A DNA stretch of 64,000 bases from Adiantum capillus-veneris (lineage: Eukaryota; Streptophyta; Polypodiopsida; Polypodiales; Pteridaceae), in assembly GCA_014529385.2 (NCBI GenBank), contig CM043959.1, forward strand, positions 86,711,529 to 86,775,528, read 5' to 3'. The notes beneath the pieces were generated by a model. The model saw nothing but the letters and a program-made list of their open reading frames with translations. It searched no databases and was not told where the DNA came from. Below, in pieces: positions 20,599 to 31,583 of the stretch (the stretch's first letter is position 1; each line of letters begins with the position of its first letter). The position numbers and the translations under genes are program-made.

Positions 20599-21371
20599 AA
20601 AATATCTAGATATTTGTTGGATGGAAGTAGAAGCTCATTTGACCCCTCTTTAGCTCAACCAATAGCATTCAAGCACACCATGTGGTTAAGCTTAGTGAGA
20701 GTCTGACATGTGCCCCATGTGCCCTTTTAGAAAAGGGGTGCCCCTCGGGTGAGTGGAAGGTTAGGTCAAAGATTCCCCTAACTTTGGGACTTTTATGCAT
20801 AGGAAGCTCCTCAAGAAACTTCCTCATTAAGTGTGTAGGGTCTCTTTTTGACTCAAACATCTTACCCCCCATGCATAGAAAGCTTCTCAAGCAACTTCCT
20901 CATTAAGTATGGCAAGTACCTCAAGTACCTTAGTCATCAAGCATGACAAGCACCTTAGGTGGAGTTCCCACCTCAAGCTCAATCCTAGCTTGCCTAAGGT
21001 CAAAGGCAAGTTTAGGTTGGGTTCCCACCTCAAGCACATCCCTAGCTTGCTTAAGGTCAAAGATAAGTTTAGGTCGGGTTCCCACCTCAAGCTCGGTCCT
21101 ATCTTGCTTAAGGTCAAAGGACTTTTAACACTAACCATTGGAGGTCTTTAATGAAGCTAACCCTAAGGTCTTTTAAGCTCCATTAGTTAACCTTGCTCTT
21201 TGACATACCATCTCTCATTTGGGCCCCTTTACCATTGGCCCCGTGTTGAGATAGATCCATGAGCACATGTCTATATTCTAACCCTTGTTCCCGTTTATTA
21301 TCCCACATTAAATGATCAGTTTAATATGAGAAAATCATTTAGGTTGGTTAGATATTAAATATTTAATGACA
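19701..21371 (-). repeat. Element B 3' LTR (1671 bp)
   Basis: Shares both ends with the other copy (plus strand TGTAATGGAAATGGCC.. to ..ATATTTAATGACA). It contains a GA tract (20565-20594), two units of a segment containing AAGCTTCTCAAGCAACTTCC, and about three tandem units near 20945-21120 built on CCCACCTCAAGC..CTTAAGGTCAAAG. Confidence 0.92.
20945..21125. repeat. Tandem array of about 58 bp in element B LTR
   Basis: Three units, each with a GGTTCCCACCTCAAGC-like block followed by CTTGC(C/T)TAAGGTCAAAG. It is in the U3 side for the minus-strand element, so it could act as enhancer repeats. The other LTR has the array interrupted by the insertion at 28349-28830. Confidence 0.85.
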
Positions 21372-21386
21372 TTACCTCTCTCTTGA
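21372..21386 (-). promoter_or_regulatory. Polypurine tract of element B
   Basis: On the minus strand a purine-rich AAGAGAGAGGTAA abuts the start of the 3' LTR. Confidence 0.75.
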
Positions 21387-21777
21387 AATCATAGTCGTCC
21401 TCAACTATGAGGTAAAAGAGATAAAGTCATAGTCATTAGTCAATTTGTCTTAGCGGGTAGCGGATCCCTTTTTACCCTATGACATCATTCCAAGATGGAT
21501 GACTAATCCATTGGTGCTTGGGAGATATAGCTGCCGCAAGCATGTCTACTCTTTAGTCCATTTCATCTTCCCAAGTAGAGTGACAAATTCTACATGGTGT
21601 TTGAGAGACGTCATCATCCCAAACATGATTCTTAGTATGCATATTACTTAAATTTGTGCACAATAAAGAGAGAATTAGTCTTATAAGACAAAACATTGAT
21701 CATTAAAAGAAACATGTACATTTGCTTACACTAATGTAGCATTGTAAGCGTTGACAAGGTTCACACTATCCTTAAGC

Positions 21778-22250
21778 TAGATTCCTTGCATCCATCTAGC
21801 ATCTTCAAAAGGATAATTTTTGAACTTAATAAGATACCGTCAATAATCTTACCATGCCGTAGTACCTTTTCTTCATGCCGAAGGATAGCTTCAGGTTGTA
21901 GTACCTCTTCTTGATCTTCGATTTCGGGAGGGTCTTCAATGGTTGGTTCATTTGGAGGATCTCCTTTGTAGGGCTTAAGTAGGCTCACATGAAAAGCATT
22001 GTGTATGAGCCAATGGTTAGGCAACTTGAGTTGATAAGCCACCTCATTGATTGGCTCTAAAATTTGAAAAGGACCATAGTATTTTTTTGCTAGTTTAGCA
22101 TAATACTTTTGATGGCCCGTATTTTGCCCGTCATTTGCCTCAATCGAGCCTTAGGAAACTTAAGTAAGACCCAATCATTTTCTTTGAACGTTAAGGCCCT
22201 TCTGTGCTTGTCAGCAGCAACTTTTTGCCTTAGTTAGGAGATGGATATAG
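21778..22250 (-). pseudogene. Element B integrase tail and chromodomain-like end
   Basis: Contains [14 protein letters not shown], an acidic linker with [12 protein letters not shown], and, in a shifted frame, [20 protein letters not shown]. The last block matches the chromodomain-like block of elements A and F. A one-base frameshift separates linker and chromodomain. Confidence 0.75.
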
Positions 22251-22255
22251 CCTCC

Positions 22256-23116
22256 TTAATCTTTTGAAAAGATGCTTAACAGGTCACAGCTATACTCATC
22301 GGCAGCGAAGATCTTCCCATGTACTTTAAGTAGCAAGAGACTTTTAGGTCTTCCCTCTATGATTTCAAAAGGTGTTTTTCCCGTAGAAGTATGGATAGTA
22401 TTATTATACACATACTCTACAAGGGGTAAGTACTTTTTCCATTGTGAGCGTTGATCTACTTCTGTAACATAGGTCTTTAGTAGATCAAGAATCGTAAGAT
22501 TGGCTATCTCACTTTGGCCATCCGTTTGTGGGTGATAGGCCGAAGAGAAATTCAATCTTGTACCTAGATTTTCGAAGAGACCTTTCCAAAAATTATTGGT
22601 CATTCTATGATCTCTACCTGACACAATGGATGTTGGCAATCCATGGTGTTTGAAAATCTGTGATATAAAGAGAATTGCCATTTGGTGTACCTTAATAGTC
22701 TTCTTGACAGGGATAAAGTGTGCTTGCTTGCTAAACCTGTCGACTATTGTCCATATTCCCGTATTCCCATGGATAAATTTTGGTAATCCAAAGATAAAAT
22801 CCATGGATATACTCTCCCATGGTGACTTAGGAATTGGCAATGGCTGGAGTAATCCAGGTTGGTTCCCTCTATCATACTTGGTCTTTTGACATGCCACACC
22901 TTTTGAAACATACTCTTGTATGTCCACTTTCATGGTAGGCCAATAAAAGTATGTCTCTACTCCTTGAAGAGTAGGTTGAATGCCTCGATGCTTCGCATAG
23001 GAAGGAGCATGGAATTCATACATGACTTTCTCAGGAAGGGGGTGGGTAACACATAGTGTATTGCCATAAAGAAGATAACCATCCTGTAAGGTGAATGGTT
23101 CCTCTTTCTTTCCCAA
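22256..23116 (-). pseudogene. Element B integrase
   Basis: One 286-codon open piece with the zinc region (HAPSYAKHRGI..CQKTKYDRG) and a core with MDFIFGLP, SGRDHRMTNNFW and DGQSEIAN. The second catalytic position reads GRDH where relatives have DRDP, so the catalytic Asp appears lost. In related elements integrase inserts the cDNA into the genome. Confidence 0.82.
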
Positions 23117-23130
23117 AGCAAGGGCTCACA

Positions 23131-23631
23131 TTATGTCTTTAAAGTCAGGTCAATAGCATACTCATCTATCATAGAAGATAGATCATTGTGAGTTGCTATT
23201 GACACAACATTAACTTTTGGTCGTCGTGAAAGTACATCAGCCACTTGATTGTGCTTACCAGCATTGTGAGCAATGTGGAAATTAGATTGTGAAATAAAAT
23301 TTGCCCACCTCATTTGTTTGTAGGAAAGCTTTGTTTGCGTCATAAAGTACTTGAGACTTTGATGGTCTGTTCGTAAGATGAATGGAGTCCCCAATAGATA
23401 GTGCTTTGATGTGTCTAAGACATGTCGAACAGCTAGCAGCTCTTTCTCATAAATGCCTAAGAGCCGTTCATCCGTGTTGAGTCTTTGGCTCTCATATGAT
23501 ATGGCATGCCCTTCTTGAAGCAAGACTACTCCAAGGCAATCACCACAAGCATCCCTTTGGACCTCAAATCGCTTTGAGAGATCCGGAAGCTGGTTGCGAG
23601 ATAAGATTCTCTTTGAGCTTGTCAAAAGCAC
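23131..23631 (-). pseudogene. Element B RNase H
   Basis: Motifs [36 protein letters not shown] and VADVLSRRP are in the right order. The first reads QRDACG. It is separated from RT and integrase by stops or frameshifts. Confidence 0.82.
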
Positions 23632-23728
23632 TTTGCTCCTTAGTAGTCCATGAATACTTAAAATTTTTCTTTGTTAAGTCATGTAATGGTCCTGCTATTT
23701 GAGAGAATTTTGCTATGAAGCGTCTATA

Positions 23729-24637
23729 CTATGCACACATACCAATAAAGCTTCTTAGCTCATGTAGATTCCTTGGATTAGGCCATGCTTTTATTACCTC
23801 CAACTTTGATGGATCCATACGGATACCATCCCGAGAGATAATATGACCTAAGTATTGAATCTCTTGAAGGAAAAATTCGCTTTTCTTTTGATTGAGAAAA
23901 AGCTTATTCTCCCTTAGTGCTTGAAAAATCACTTGGAGATGTTGCTTGTGTTCCTCCAAGGAATTGGAGTAGTGATGATATCATGAAAGAACACTCCAGT
24001 GAATTTGCGGTAGGGTCTATACATTTTCTCCATTAATCGATTGAATGTAGCTGGTGCATTAGTCAAGCCAAAAGGCATGACTAGATATTCATCAAAGCCA
24101 AACGTTGTATGAAACGCGGTCTTTAGGATATCTTCATTCACTATCCTTATTTGATGGTAGCCACTTTCAAGGTCAATCCTACTGAAGTAGGTAGAGCCTT
24201 GTAGCTTATCAAACAGATTTTTTACCCGAGGTACGGGAAATCTATTTTTGATAGTGATATGGTTTAGTGCGCGATAGTCCACACACATGCGGTATGTACC
24301 ATCTTTCTTTTTGTACTAAAAGGACTGGAGAGCAAAAGGGAGAGGAGCTAGGCCTCACCATTCCTTTGTCTACCAATTCTTATACTTGCCTCATGATCTC
24401 CTCTTGTTGAGCTTGTGAAACTCTATAGGGAGGTTTGTTAGGCGGTGAGCTTCCTGATAGGAGCTCAATTCGATGGTCATCATCCCCTCGTTTTGGAGGT
24501 AAGTCCATAGGGATATCATCGATGAAAACATCTTGGAATCCTTTTAGGAAGTTAGACAAGTCTAACTCTTCTTGATTCCTATCATTCACCTTTGATGAAA
24601 CATTTGGACCTTTTAGGGATTCTTTGACAAAAATCAT
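23729..24637 (-). pseudogene. Element B reverse transcriptase with mutated active site
   Basis: Pieces 24380-24637, 23929-24288 and 23729-23959 carry [43 protein letters not shown] and [14 protein letters not shown]. The catalytic box reads GVFFHDII: the first Asp of FFDD is His (codon CAT at 23985-23983). This is a G-to-C change that would abolish catalysis. Several frame breaks follow. Confidence 0.85.
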
Positions 24638-24719
24638 GTTCGTAGAAACTGAGCTTTCATTTATTTATCAAGGGCGAGAGGATTTACAAGTGTTATAGTA
24701 CGACCAAACTCATTAGCAT

Positions 24720-25364
24720 CTATATACATATTCTTTCCCCTGTAGGTGAAGTAGATTCTCCTTTCATCCTGGCAACCATGCGGTTGAACCATGGTGCCCC
24801 TAGGATAGCATCCTCATGTTGGAGAGGAAAGATAAAGAAGTCTTCTTTGTCGACATAGCTTTGGACATGAAGCCTTAACTTCCCAATCAAGGGAGTAACG
24901 GAGGCTTGCTGTCTCTGGAAAGAGACATCGGCAGTTACAACATCTCCCATCTCAAAAGTTTGAATGCCCAACTTGGTGGCCAACTCCATTAATATGAAGT
25001 TGAGAGTAGAACCAGGGTCAAACAAGATGAAGGCATCATGCTCCCTTACCTTTCCCCAAGCATAGGAGAGAGGTGATCCTTTGCAATGAGTATCCTCTTT
25101 TGGAGCTTTGATAGTGGAAGCTCTAGGAGTCTCATTGCGAGCATTTCTTTTGGGGCAAGAACGATAGCCATGTCCTTGCTCCCCACACTTAAAACATTTG
25201 TGATCCTTGCGAAAAGTTTCAAGCTCTTCAAGAGAGAGTTTATTTTTATCTTTGTAAACTCCTTTCTCCTTGAACCGATTGTTGTTGTTGTTGTTGGAAT
25301 GGCCGTGGGAAAAATTTTGGGCATTAATTTTTTCCTTTGCATCACTTTTGTCTTTATTTTTCAT
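24720..25364 (-). pseudogene. Element B gag zinc knuckle and protease
   Basis: A 214-codon piece with the knuckle CFKCGEQGHGYRSC (CX2CX4HX4C) and an aspartic protease region with FILFDPGSTLNFI (DPG in place of DSG/DTG) and ILGAPWFNRM. The protease would cut the polyprotein. Confidence 0.82.
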
Positions 25365-25406
25365 GGGTTTGACATTCCGTCTAACCCCTTGTTGGAAATT
25401 GATGCC

Positions 25407-26539
25407 TTAAGCAACCATGGTATGGTGGTTTACTTCAATGATAGAGTCAGGCGGTTGAGAGTTGACATACTCGGCCATCTCTTCAGGTAATCCCACACAG
25501 AATTGTTGTTTTTGCTCAGCAAAGTCTATCTTTTGAAAGAGAGTAGCCTTGAGATGTAAATCCCAAAACTTGTCCACATATTTGTGGATAGACTCATCAG
25601 AGAGAAGCCTTAAACTCCGCCATTCGGTGAGTACTTTGTCCTTTGCATGCTTGCCAAGAATTGCTTCATGATGGAAACTCGTAGTTTTCCATGTCTTTGG
25701 GGCTTCGCCATTGCCACAAAGGCTAGCCCACCATTGACGAGCCAATTTTTGAAAGTGCATAGCTAAATGGCGTAGCTTGGAGGACTCCGTGAAGCCCTCG
25801 TCTCCAAAGGCCGCATCAAATTATTGGATGAAGGCCAATATTTTGTCGGTAGCACCAAAGGTGCCATCATAGGTGAGAAAAGAGATACTTTTTCCTTCCA
25901 CTTTGAACTTCTTGAGCTTTTGTGACCTTCGCCATGAAGGGTAAGATTTGGGATGTCCTCCCCTCTTATATTCTCTAGGAGAATAGCTATAGCTTTCATC
26001 GGTAGAGGAGGAAGGTGAAGAAGAAAGAGAAGAGGATGACCTCTTTCTTGCCCTTTTCTTCCTTGGTTTCCTCTCTTCCCCTTTGGAGTGACGAGGAGAA
26101 GGACTATGGGTTAACCGTTTCCTCTTGGGAGGAGTGGGCGATCTTTTAGTCCGCCTTCTTCGTGGAGCCACATCTTCGGAGGAATTTAAGGATTCATTGC
26201 TTTCTTAATCTTTGGATTTCTCCTCTCGTATGGGAGAGAGTCTTCTTTTGGGGGTCTCTTCAAGAGGCCTCGTAAGGAAGAGAGTCTTCTTTTGGGGGTC
26301 TCTTCTTTGGGGGTCTCTTCAAGAGGCCTCGTAAGCTCTCTCTCCTCTTGGAGAGGAAAGGAAATCCCATAAGCACGAAGTTGTTGAGTAACTTTGGCTT
26401 GCAAAGTGGAGTTGCCCATAGCTTGTTGCAACATAGTGACAAGATAATTAACAAACATGGGGACATCATCATTGGCACCTTCATGTGCAAAATCAAAGTT
26501 ATTAATGTTCCTTCTACTCTCTTGGTTATTGTCAACCAT
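25407..26539 (-). pseudogene. Element B gag with RS-like basic/serine region
   Basis: The start MVDNNQESRRN at 26539 is chosen as the first Met after the leader; an in-frame Met upstream also exists. Two stops divide gag. The part at 25821-26171 is strongly basic and serine-rich (RRRRTKRSPTPPKRKR, then SSSSLSSSPSSSTDES), followed by the gag domain (ISFLTYDGTFGATDKI, ARQWWASLCG, EWRSLRLLSDESIHKY). A tandem duplication near 26230-26335 repeats TCTTCTTTTGGGGGTCTC. Confidence 0.78.
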
Positions 26540-26938
26540 GTTAATTAAACTTATGTGTTTACTTAGTACATGCTTTGGCACTTCAAAACCTTAGTTGCTA
26601 CTCCTCTTAGCCTTTGCAAATAGGCCTTGAGTATCTACACCCACGGCTCGAATTGGTTAATTATAGAGAGTAGTGGAGTGAGTCTAACATAGCGAAGTTG
26701 TCGAGGGGTAGCTCCTTTCGGACTTCTTATGGCTCAACAATGATAAAGCCGTAGGCAAATCTAAAAAGATTCCATTATTGAAACCAAAGCTCCCGAGGTG
26801 TGCACCATATCCCACATAGTGGGCTCAACAAAACCGATAATAGATCCCAGTCTCACTTACCCTAATATAATTAACAAATCAACCATTAATAGGCTACTTA
26901 AGGACCTCTCTCTTAAGCACAAAAAAAAAGAAACCAAA

Positions 26939-26951
26939 TGCTCTGATACCA
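26939..26951 (-). promoter_or_regulatory. Primer-binding site of element B, tRNA-iMet
   Basis: On the minus strand TGGTATCAGAGCA follows the 5' LTR after one base. Confidence 0.9.
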
Positions 26952-26952
26952 A

Positions 26953-27798
26953 TGTAATGGAAATGGCCTATGAACTTTGAGAGTAGCGGAATTAAGAAAT
27001 CAAGTGAAGCACTTTTGAGAGATTACTTTGTGAGCATAGCGGGTGAACTTAATTGATGGTAGCAACATAAACATGGTACTTAGTTAACTTGGCATGAACA
27101 ATACTTTTGCAAGAGAGAGAGAGAGTTTAGAGAACAGGACAATAGTTGAGGACCGGATTCATATGGATCCGGTCCCCCCTCCAATAGGCATTTGTAGCCG
27201 GTCCCCCCTCCAATAGGCATTTGTATTATAGTTTCTCCCATCAAGAGAGACTTGGTACAATACAATCTTTGTGTTCCTTGTGACCTACATGATGCAATGA
27301 AGATGGAAAGCTTCATGCATCACAAGCATAACATAAACTTGTAGAAAGCATTAACTATCCCAAGCCTCAGTCCTAAGGCCTCAAACACCTTCAAAGGTGG
27401 AGAGAGCTAGCGGGGAATGCGGGTAGGGAAGAGAAAGAAGAAACATTCCCTAGGAGAAAGAAATAGTTCTTCACTTATCATTACTCTTCTTGCTAGCATA
27501 CATAATAGCATAGTAATGGAAATAGAGAAGATGGAAAGCTTAAGCATTGAAGCATGGCTCTTTGTTGGATTTGCATTCCATAGCCAAGAGTGTTCCTCAA
27601 CTTTCACCACGTGAGAATCCCTTGCAAGTGAGTGTGTGTGTGGAGTATATCCCCCTAGCACTCCCCTCTCCTTGCTTTGGGCGAGTGGTGACTTTTCTAA
27701 TGCTGCAAGCTCATTGGACCCCCCTCCCCCTAGCCAATCACATGCAGCATGCAATCAAGTACATAGGTAGTCTTTTGACAAGTGTACTCCTTACCCTT

Positions 27799-27833
<35 letters not shown>

Positions 27834-29161
27834 AAAATATATAGATATTTGTTGGATGGAAGTAGAAGCTCATTGGACCTCTCTTTAGCCCAACCAATAG
27901 CATTCAAGTACACCATGTGGTTAAGCTTAGTGAAAATCTGACATGTGTCCCATGTGCTCTTTGAAAAAGGGTGCCCCTTGGGTGAGTGGAAGGTTAGGTC
28001 AGAGATTTTTCTAACTTTGGAACTTTTATGCATAAGAAGCTTCTTAAGCAACTTCCTCATTAAGTGTGTAGGGCCTCTTTTTGACTCAAGCATCTTACCC
28101 CCGATGCATAGGAAGCTTCTCAAGCAACTTCCTCATTAAGTGTGTAGGGTCTCTTTTTTACTCAATCATCTTACTCCCCATGCATAGGATACTTCTCAAG
28201 CAACTTTCTCATTAAGTATGACGAGTATCTGAAGTACCTTAGTCATCAAGCATGACAAGCACCTTAGGTGGAGTTTTCACCTCAAGCTCAGCCTTAGCTT
28301 GCCTAAGGTCAAAAGGCAAGTTTAGATCGGGTTCCCACCTCAAGCACATTGTGGCTCGCACACAGTGTATCGGCAAGTTCCTTGCATTGACACGTGCGAT
28401 AGACGTGCACAATTGACACCTATAAAACACATCCAAAGCTAACATATGTGATGTTTTGTTTGGATGCATGCAAGTGAGGACTCTATCCTTTCTTGGGTTT
28501 TTTTTCGCTTAAAGCAAATGCCTGTCCATGACTACACTTGCTCCTACTACTTGGGAAGTACTTCTACTACTTATCATGGCCTTTTCTCTAAAGCCAGTTG
28601 TCTTTTGAATGTTAAAGTTCAATTATGTCTTATTATTTAAGTAAAAACAACTACACACACGTCTTATACATAAGGTTTCTTCCATACTTTTTGGATAAAC
28701 CAGGACGCTGGCTTTAGAAACTAGATTGAATCTTAGTTATAAGTTGGACCCACAGTCTATAATTCCTTCATTGGTTGGCTAATGTTAGGTGGTCCTTCAT
28801 AGGCTAATGTTCTGGTTACCTGCTTATGGCTATAGTTTGCTTAAGATCAAAGACAAGTTTAGATCGGGTTCCCACCTCAGGCTCAACCCTAGCTTGCTTA
28901 AGGTCAAAGGACTTTGAACAATAACGATTGGAGATATTTAATGAAGCTAACCCTAAAGTCTTTTAAGCTCCATTAGTTAACCTTGCTCTTTGACATACCA
29001 TCTCTCATTTGGGCCCCTTTACCATTAGTCCCGTGTTGAGATAGATCCGTAAACACATGTCCATATTCTAACCCTTGTTCTCGTTTATTATCCCACATTA
29101 AATGATCAGTTTAATATGAGAAAATCATTTGGGTTGGTTAGATATTAGATATTTAATGACA
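26953..29161 (-). repeat. Element B 5' LTR (2209 bp, enlarged)
   Basis: Same ends as the other LTR but about 540 bp longer. The excess is a 28-bp tandem duplication (about 27171-27226), an extra unit of the CTCAAGCAACTTCCTCATTA segment (about 28080-28215), and an insertion at about 28349-28830. It carries a GA tract at 27801-27830. Confidence 0.9.
28349..28830. mobile_element. Insertion of about 480 bp within element B 5' LTR
   Basis: Present in this LTR and absent from the other, where CAAGCACATCCCTAGCTTGC is continuous. It contains a perfect 11-bp inverted repeat, TCTAAAGCCAG (28587-28597) and CTGGCTTTAGA (28708-28718), which could be the ends of a small MITE-like unit. No coding frame; no clear target duplication found by eye. 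Confidence 0.5.
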
Positions 29162-30692
29162 TGCTCTTCACTCACTACTTTAAACCATGCTTTGATGTTT
29201 TGGTGCGATTAAGGTGCATAATTTGAATATCCAAAGACAATACCAAGGGTAGTAGTCATGAAAATTAGTAACTTTATCAAATACCGTGTGTCATGTATAG
29301 TCATATGTAACTATGCATTTCTTTGCAACTATGCTGAATTTGGTATAGTTGCACAAGGTATATGTACCGGCTACCAAATGTTCGCATGACCACATTCAAA
29401 GATGTGAGCACTATACTCACTACACATTTAAAAAGTTTAGCCACACCAGCTACATTTATTCCTTTCAAATGGAGCTCAGCAGTGAACGAACAATGCAATG
29501 GTACACACGTATTCACTCAAAAACCCACACTACTACAATACCAACCTTAGTAAACAGAGGTAGAAAACCTCATTGAATGCTTTATTATGCATGCAATGAT
29601 CTAAAAGTATCCATTAACATATTGCAAAGAGCACTAAATTATTAGGTCTACGAGATGTTACAGTGCTTGCCCAAGACCTACACACCGACATAGCTCCTTT
29701 ACCACTGGGCTACATCCCTATTCTCAATTGGTTGCTCTTGTGTTTCTAATACTTACATAAGGACAGGTTTTAGATTTTAAGATAAAGTGAAATTAGACAT
29801 CTTGACACACAAACAAAACGACTCCTTTCAATTTTGCAACAAGAATCCTTCCATAGTTATCACTTTTATGGTACAAACTACGGATCTCTCTCTACATTTC
29901 CTTGATTCAGATCCCTCACTAAGCTTTTTCTTTCTCAAAGGTAATCTATTCACATTTGTATAGACCCAATTGCAGCCCTTGCCAAATTCACACACCAACA
30001 TGCTACAACTTTCAAAACTCCTATGATAGACACTGCCACCTTGAATTACTTAAGAGGCAACTTGTTGACCCTCTGGAAACTTGGATGTGCGTGGGAGCTA
30101 TGCCCATCTTATGATTGCTTATACATCACGTGAATCACTACTAGGAGCGATAGGCTTGACTCGGAGAATAAGACATATTCAGGTTAAAACATTTATAAGA
30201 GAAGAATTTTAGGTTTGCTGTGCTGCTATCAAATGAAGAAAAGCCAAAAATTATTCCCTGCTAGAGAGCTAAGGCTTCCAGTCATGTCTTCTCTTCCCTC
30301 AGTTTACACACATTTCTTCCCTTAGGGCATTGGAGCATTTCCAAAGCTCTTGATTACCCAACACAAAAAAGCCTGTTAGGCAAAGCATCTGGCTATGATT
30401 TGGAGTCTCCAAAAAATTTGAAGACTTGTGCTCTTTGATAAGCTAACTCACATGCCTAGACCAACAATCCTGTTAACATACACAAATTGCAGAGAAGAAA
30501 TGATGCATTTGCCCTATCTCCAAACTTGACCTTTCACATCGCGCTCAAATACCTAGACTTCTGGCTCCAAACCAAAAAACATTACTATCTTCAATACACA
30601 ACCCATATGAGCTCTACCGGAAAACCATTGTTATTTGGGTAAAGCATACAAGCACCAAAGCTTCCCTTCTCTTGTGAGTCAAAGACGACAAC
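29162..30692. other. Intergenic region, no gene recognised
   Basis: Between element B and the TGD5-like gene. It holds the SINE-like fragment at 29640-29722; the rest shows no recognisable coding or repeat structure. Part of 30300-30690 is probably the 3' untranslated region of the TGD5-like gene. Confidence 0.45.
29640..29722 (-). mobile_element. tRNA-derived SINE-like fragment
   Basis: On the minus strand, GGGATGTAGCCCAGTGGTAA followed by AGGAGC (29722-29692) matches a tRNA/SINE A box (TAGCNNAGTGG). It is followed after about 30 bases by a weak B-box-like stretch (AGGTCTTGGGCAAG..). The rest does not fold as a full tRNA, so a SINE head is more likely than a tRNA gene. Confidence 0.5.
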
Positions 30693-31235
30693 TCATTCAG
30701 GTTTCACAGCTTCTTCAATGCTTTCTTTGGACTTGTGCTTCTCAAAATCTATGCCTTCAAATGTAAGTTTCGAGTCCACATAATGTGCACCATGTGCAGC
30801 TCCAAATCCCCAGCCCAGGCCTACACCGACGCCACAACCTCCACCTACAACAAGCAGACAGATCCGGCAAGATCTAATTTATAGAGAGAAAACAACAGAT
30901 AAAATAAGATACCTGATATGTGTGAGTGTAGATGCATGAAGCTTACCAACACCAAGACCAAGAAATTGCACAGAAGACCCTGCAAAAGCAAAAAATTACT
31001 CAATTTTTGGCAAGCACATGTGGTGCAAGAGTGAGATAACTCCGATGCCCCAAGTCTTTTTTACCTCCAAAGCCCCACCCGAACCCAAATCCACAGCCAA
31101 CTCCGAATCCTACAACACAAGGCAGACCTTCAGAGCACCAAGCAATATAGTAACATGCTTAACACGCAACCATGTCCCAAGTGATTAAGGCTTACCAAAT
31201 CCAACACCAGAGCCCTTGAAATTGGTGAGCACCAT
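30693..31235 (-). CDS. TGD5: Small glycine-rich TGD5-like protein of ER-to-plastid lipid transport; four exons
   Basis: Exons on the minus strand are 31235-31196, 31109-31065, 30979-30947 and 30844-30693, joining to 270 bases (89 residues, stop TGA). All introns are GT..AG and phase 1, so the frame is continuous: [16 protein letters not shown], then [36 protein letters not shown], and a hydrophilic tail ([17 protein letters not shown]). The alternating Gly/hydrophobic pattern suggests a membrane-embedded segment. From memory this matches Arabidopsis TGD5 (At1g27695), a plastid-envelope protein working with the TGD1-2-3 ABC transporter and TGD4 in moving lipid from ER to chloroplast. The gene looks intact. 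The coding parts are too short for simple ORF finding; splice sites are predicted, not proven. Confidence 0.82.
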
Positions 31236-31562
31236 GACTACTTGAACTGGCTGTCCTCTCCTATGTGTTTAGTGTGTCCAACAGGCTGCTACAAACATCA
31301 TGGCAGAATGACTATTGCATTTACATCATCTATACAAAGGAAGATGCAAGCATTGCGAGACAAAAGCAATTGCTATTGAAAGGTGGAGTATAAAGCGAAA
31401 TTTTGAAGTCTTCATTGATTTATTACCGCAAACTTTGCCCAAGCAGTATCCACTCTATGGAAAACTATCGTAAGCCTGACACATAAACATGAGGACGAGG
31501 ATGAAGGAATGAAGAGAGGAGAGCAGATAGAGGAGACAAACATTGAGAGAAGAAGAAGAAGA

Positions 31563-31583
31563 AGAGAGAGAGAGAGAGAGAGA
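31563..31583. repeat. (GA)n microsatellite
   Basis: About ten GA units, preceded by GAA repeats and followed by the tail-like motif. Confidence 0.95.

Larger units (their letters stand above)
19701..29161 (-). mobile_element. Element B: Ty3/gypsy chromovirus with very long LTRs, coding-defective
   Basis: LTRs at 19701-21371 and 26953-29161 are direct repeats with TG..CA ends. The 4-bp target duplication is TGCT (19697-19700 and 29162-29165). On the minus strand the order is 5' LTR (right), tRNA-iMet primer site, gag, protease, RT, RNase H, integrase, chromodomain-like end, polypurine tract, 3' LTR (left). All coding parts are interrupted. It lies between the EF-hand and TGD5-like genes. Confidence 0.92.

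Noticed and set aside
20909-21151. Overlapping frames on both strands with periodic protein repeats
   Set aside because: Caused by the 58-bp tandem array in the element B LTR.
29640-29722. A true tRNA gene
   Set aside because: Only the A box is good; no anticodon stem or acceptor pairing can be formed.
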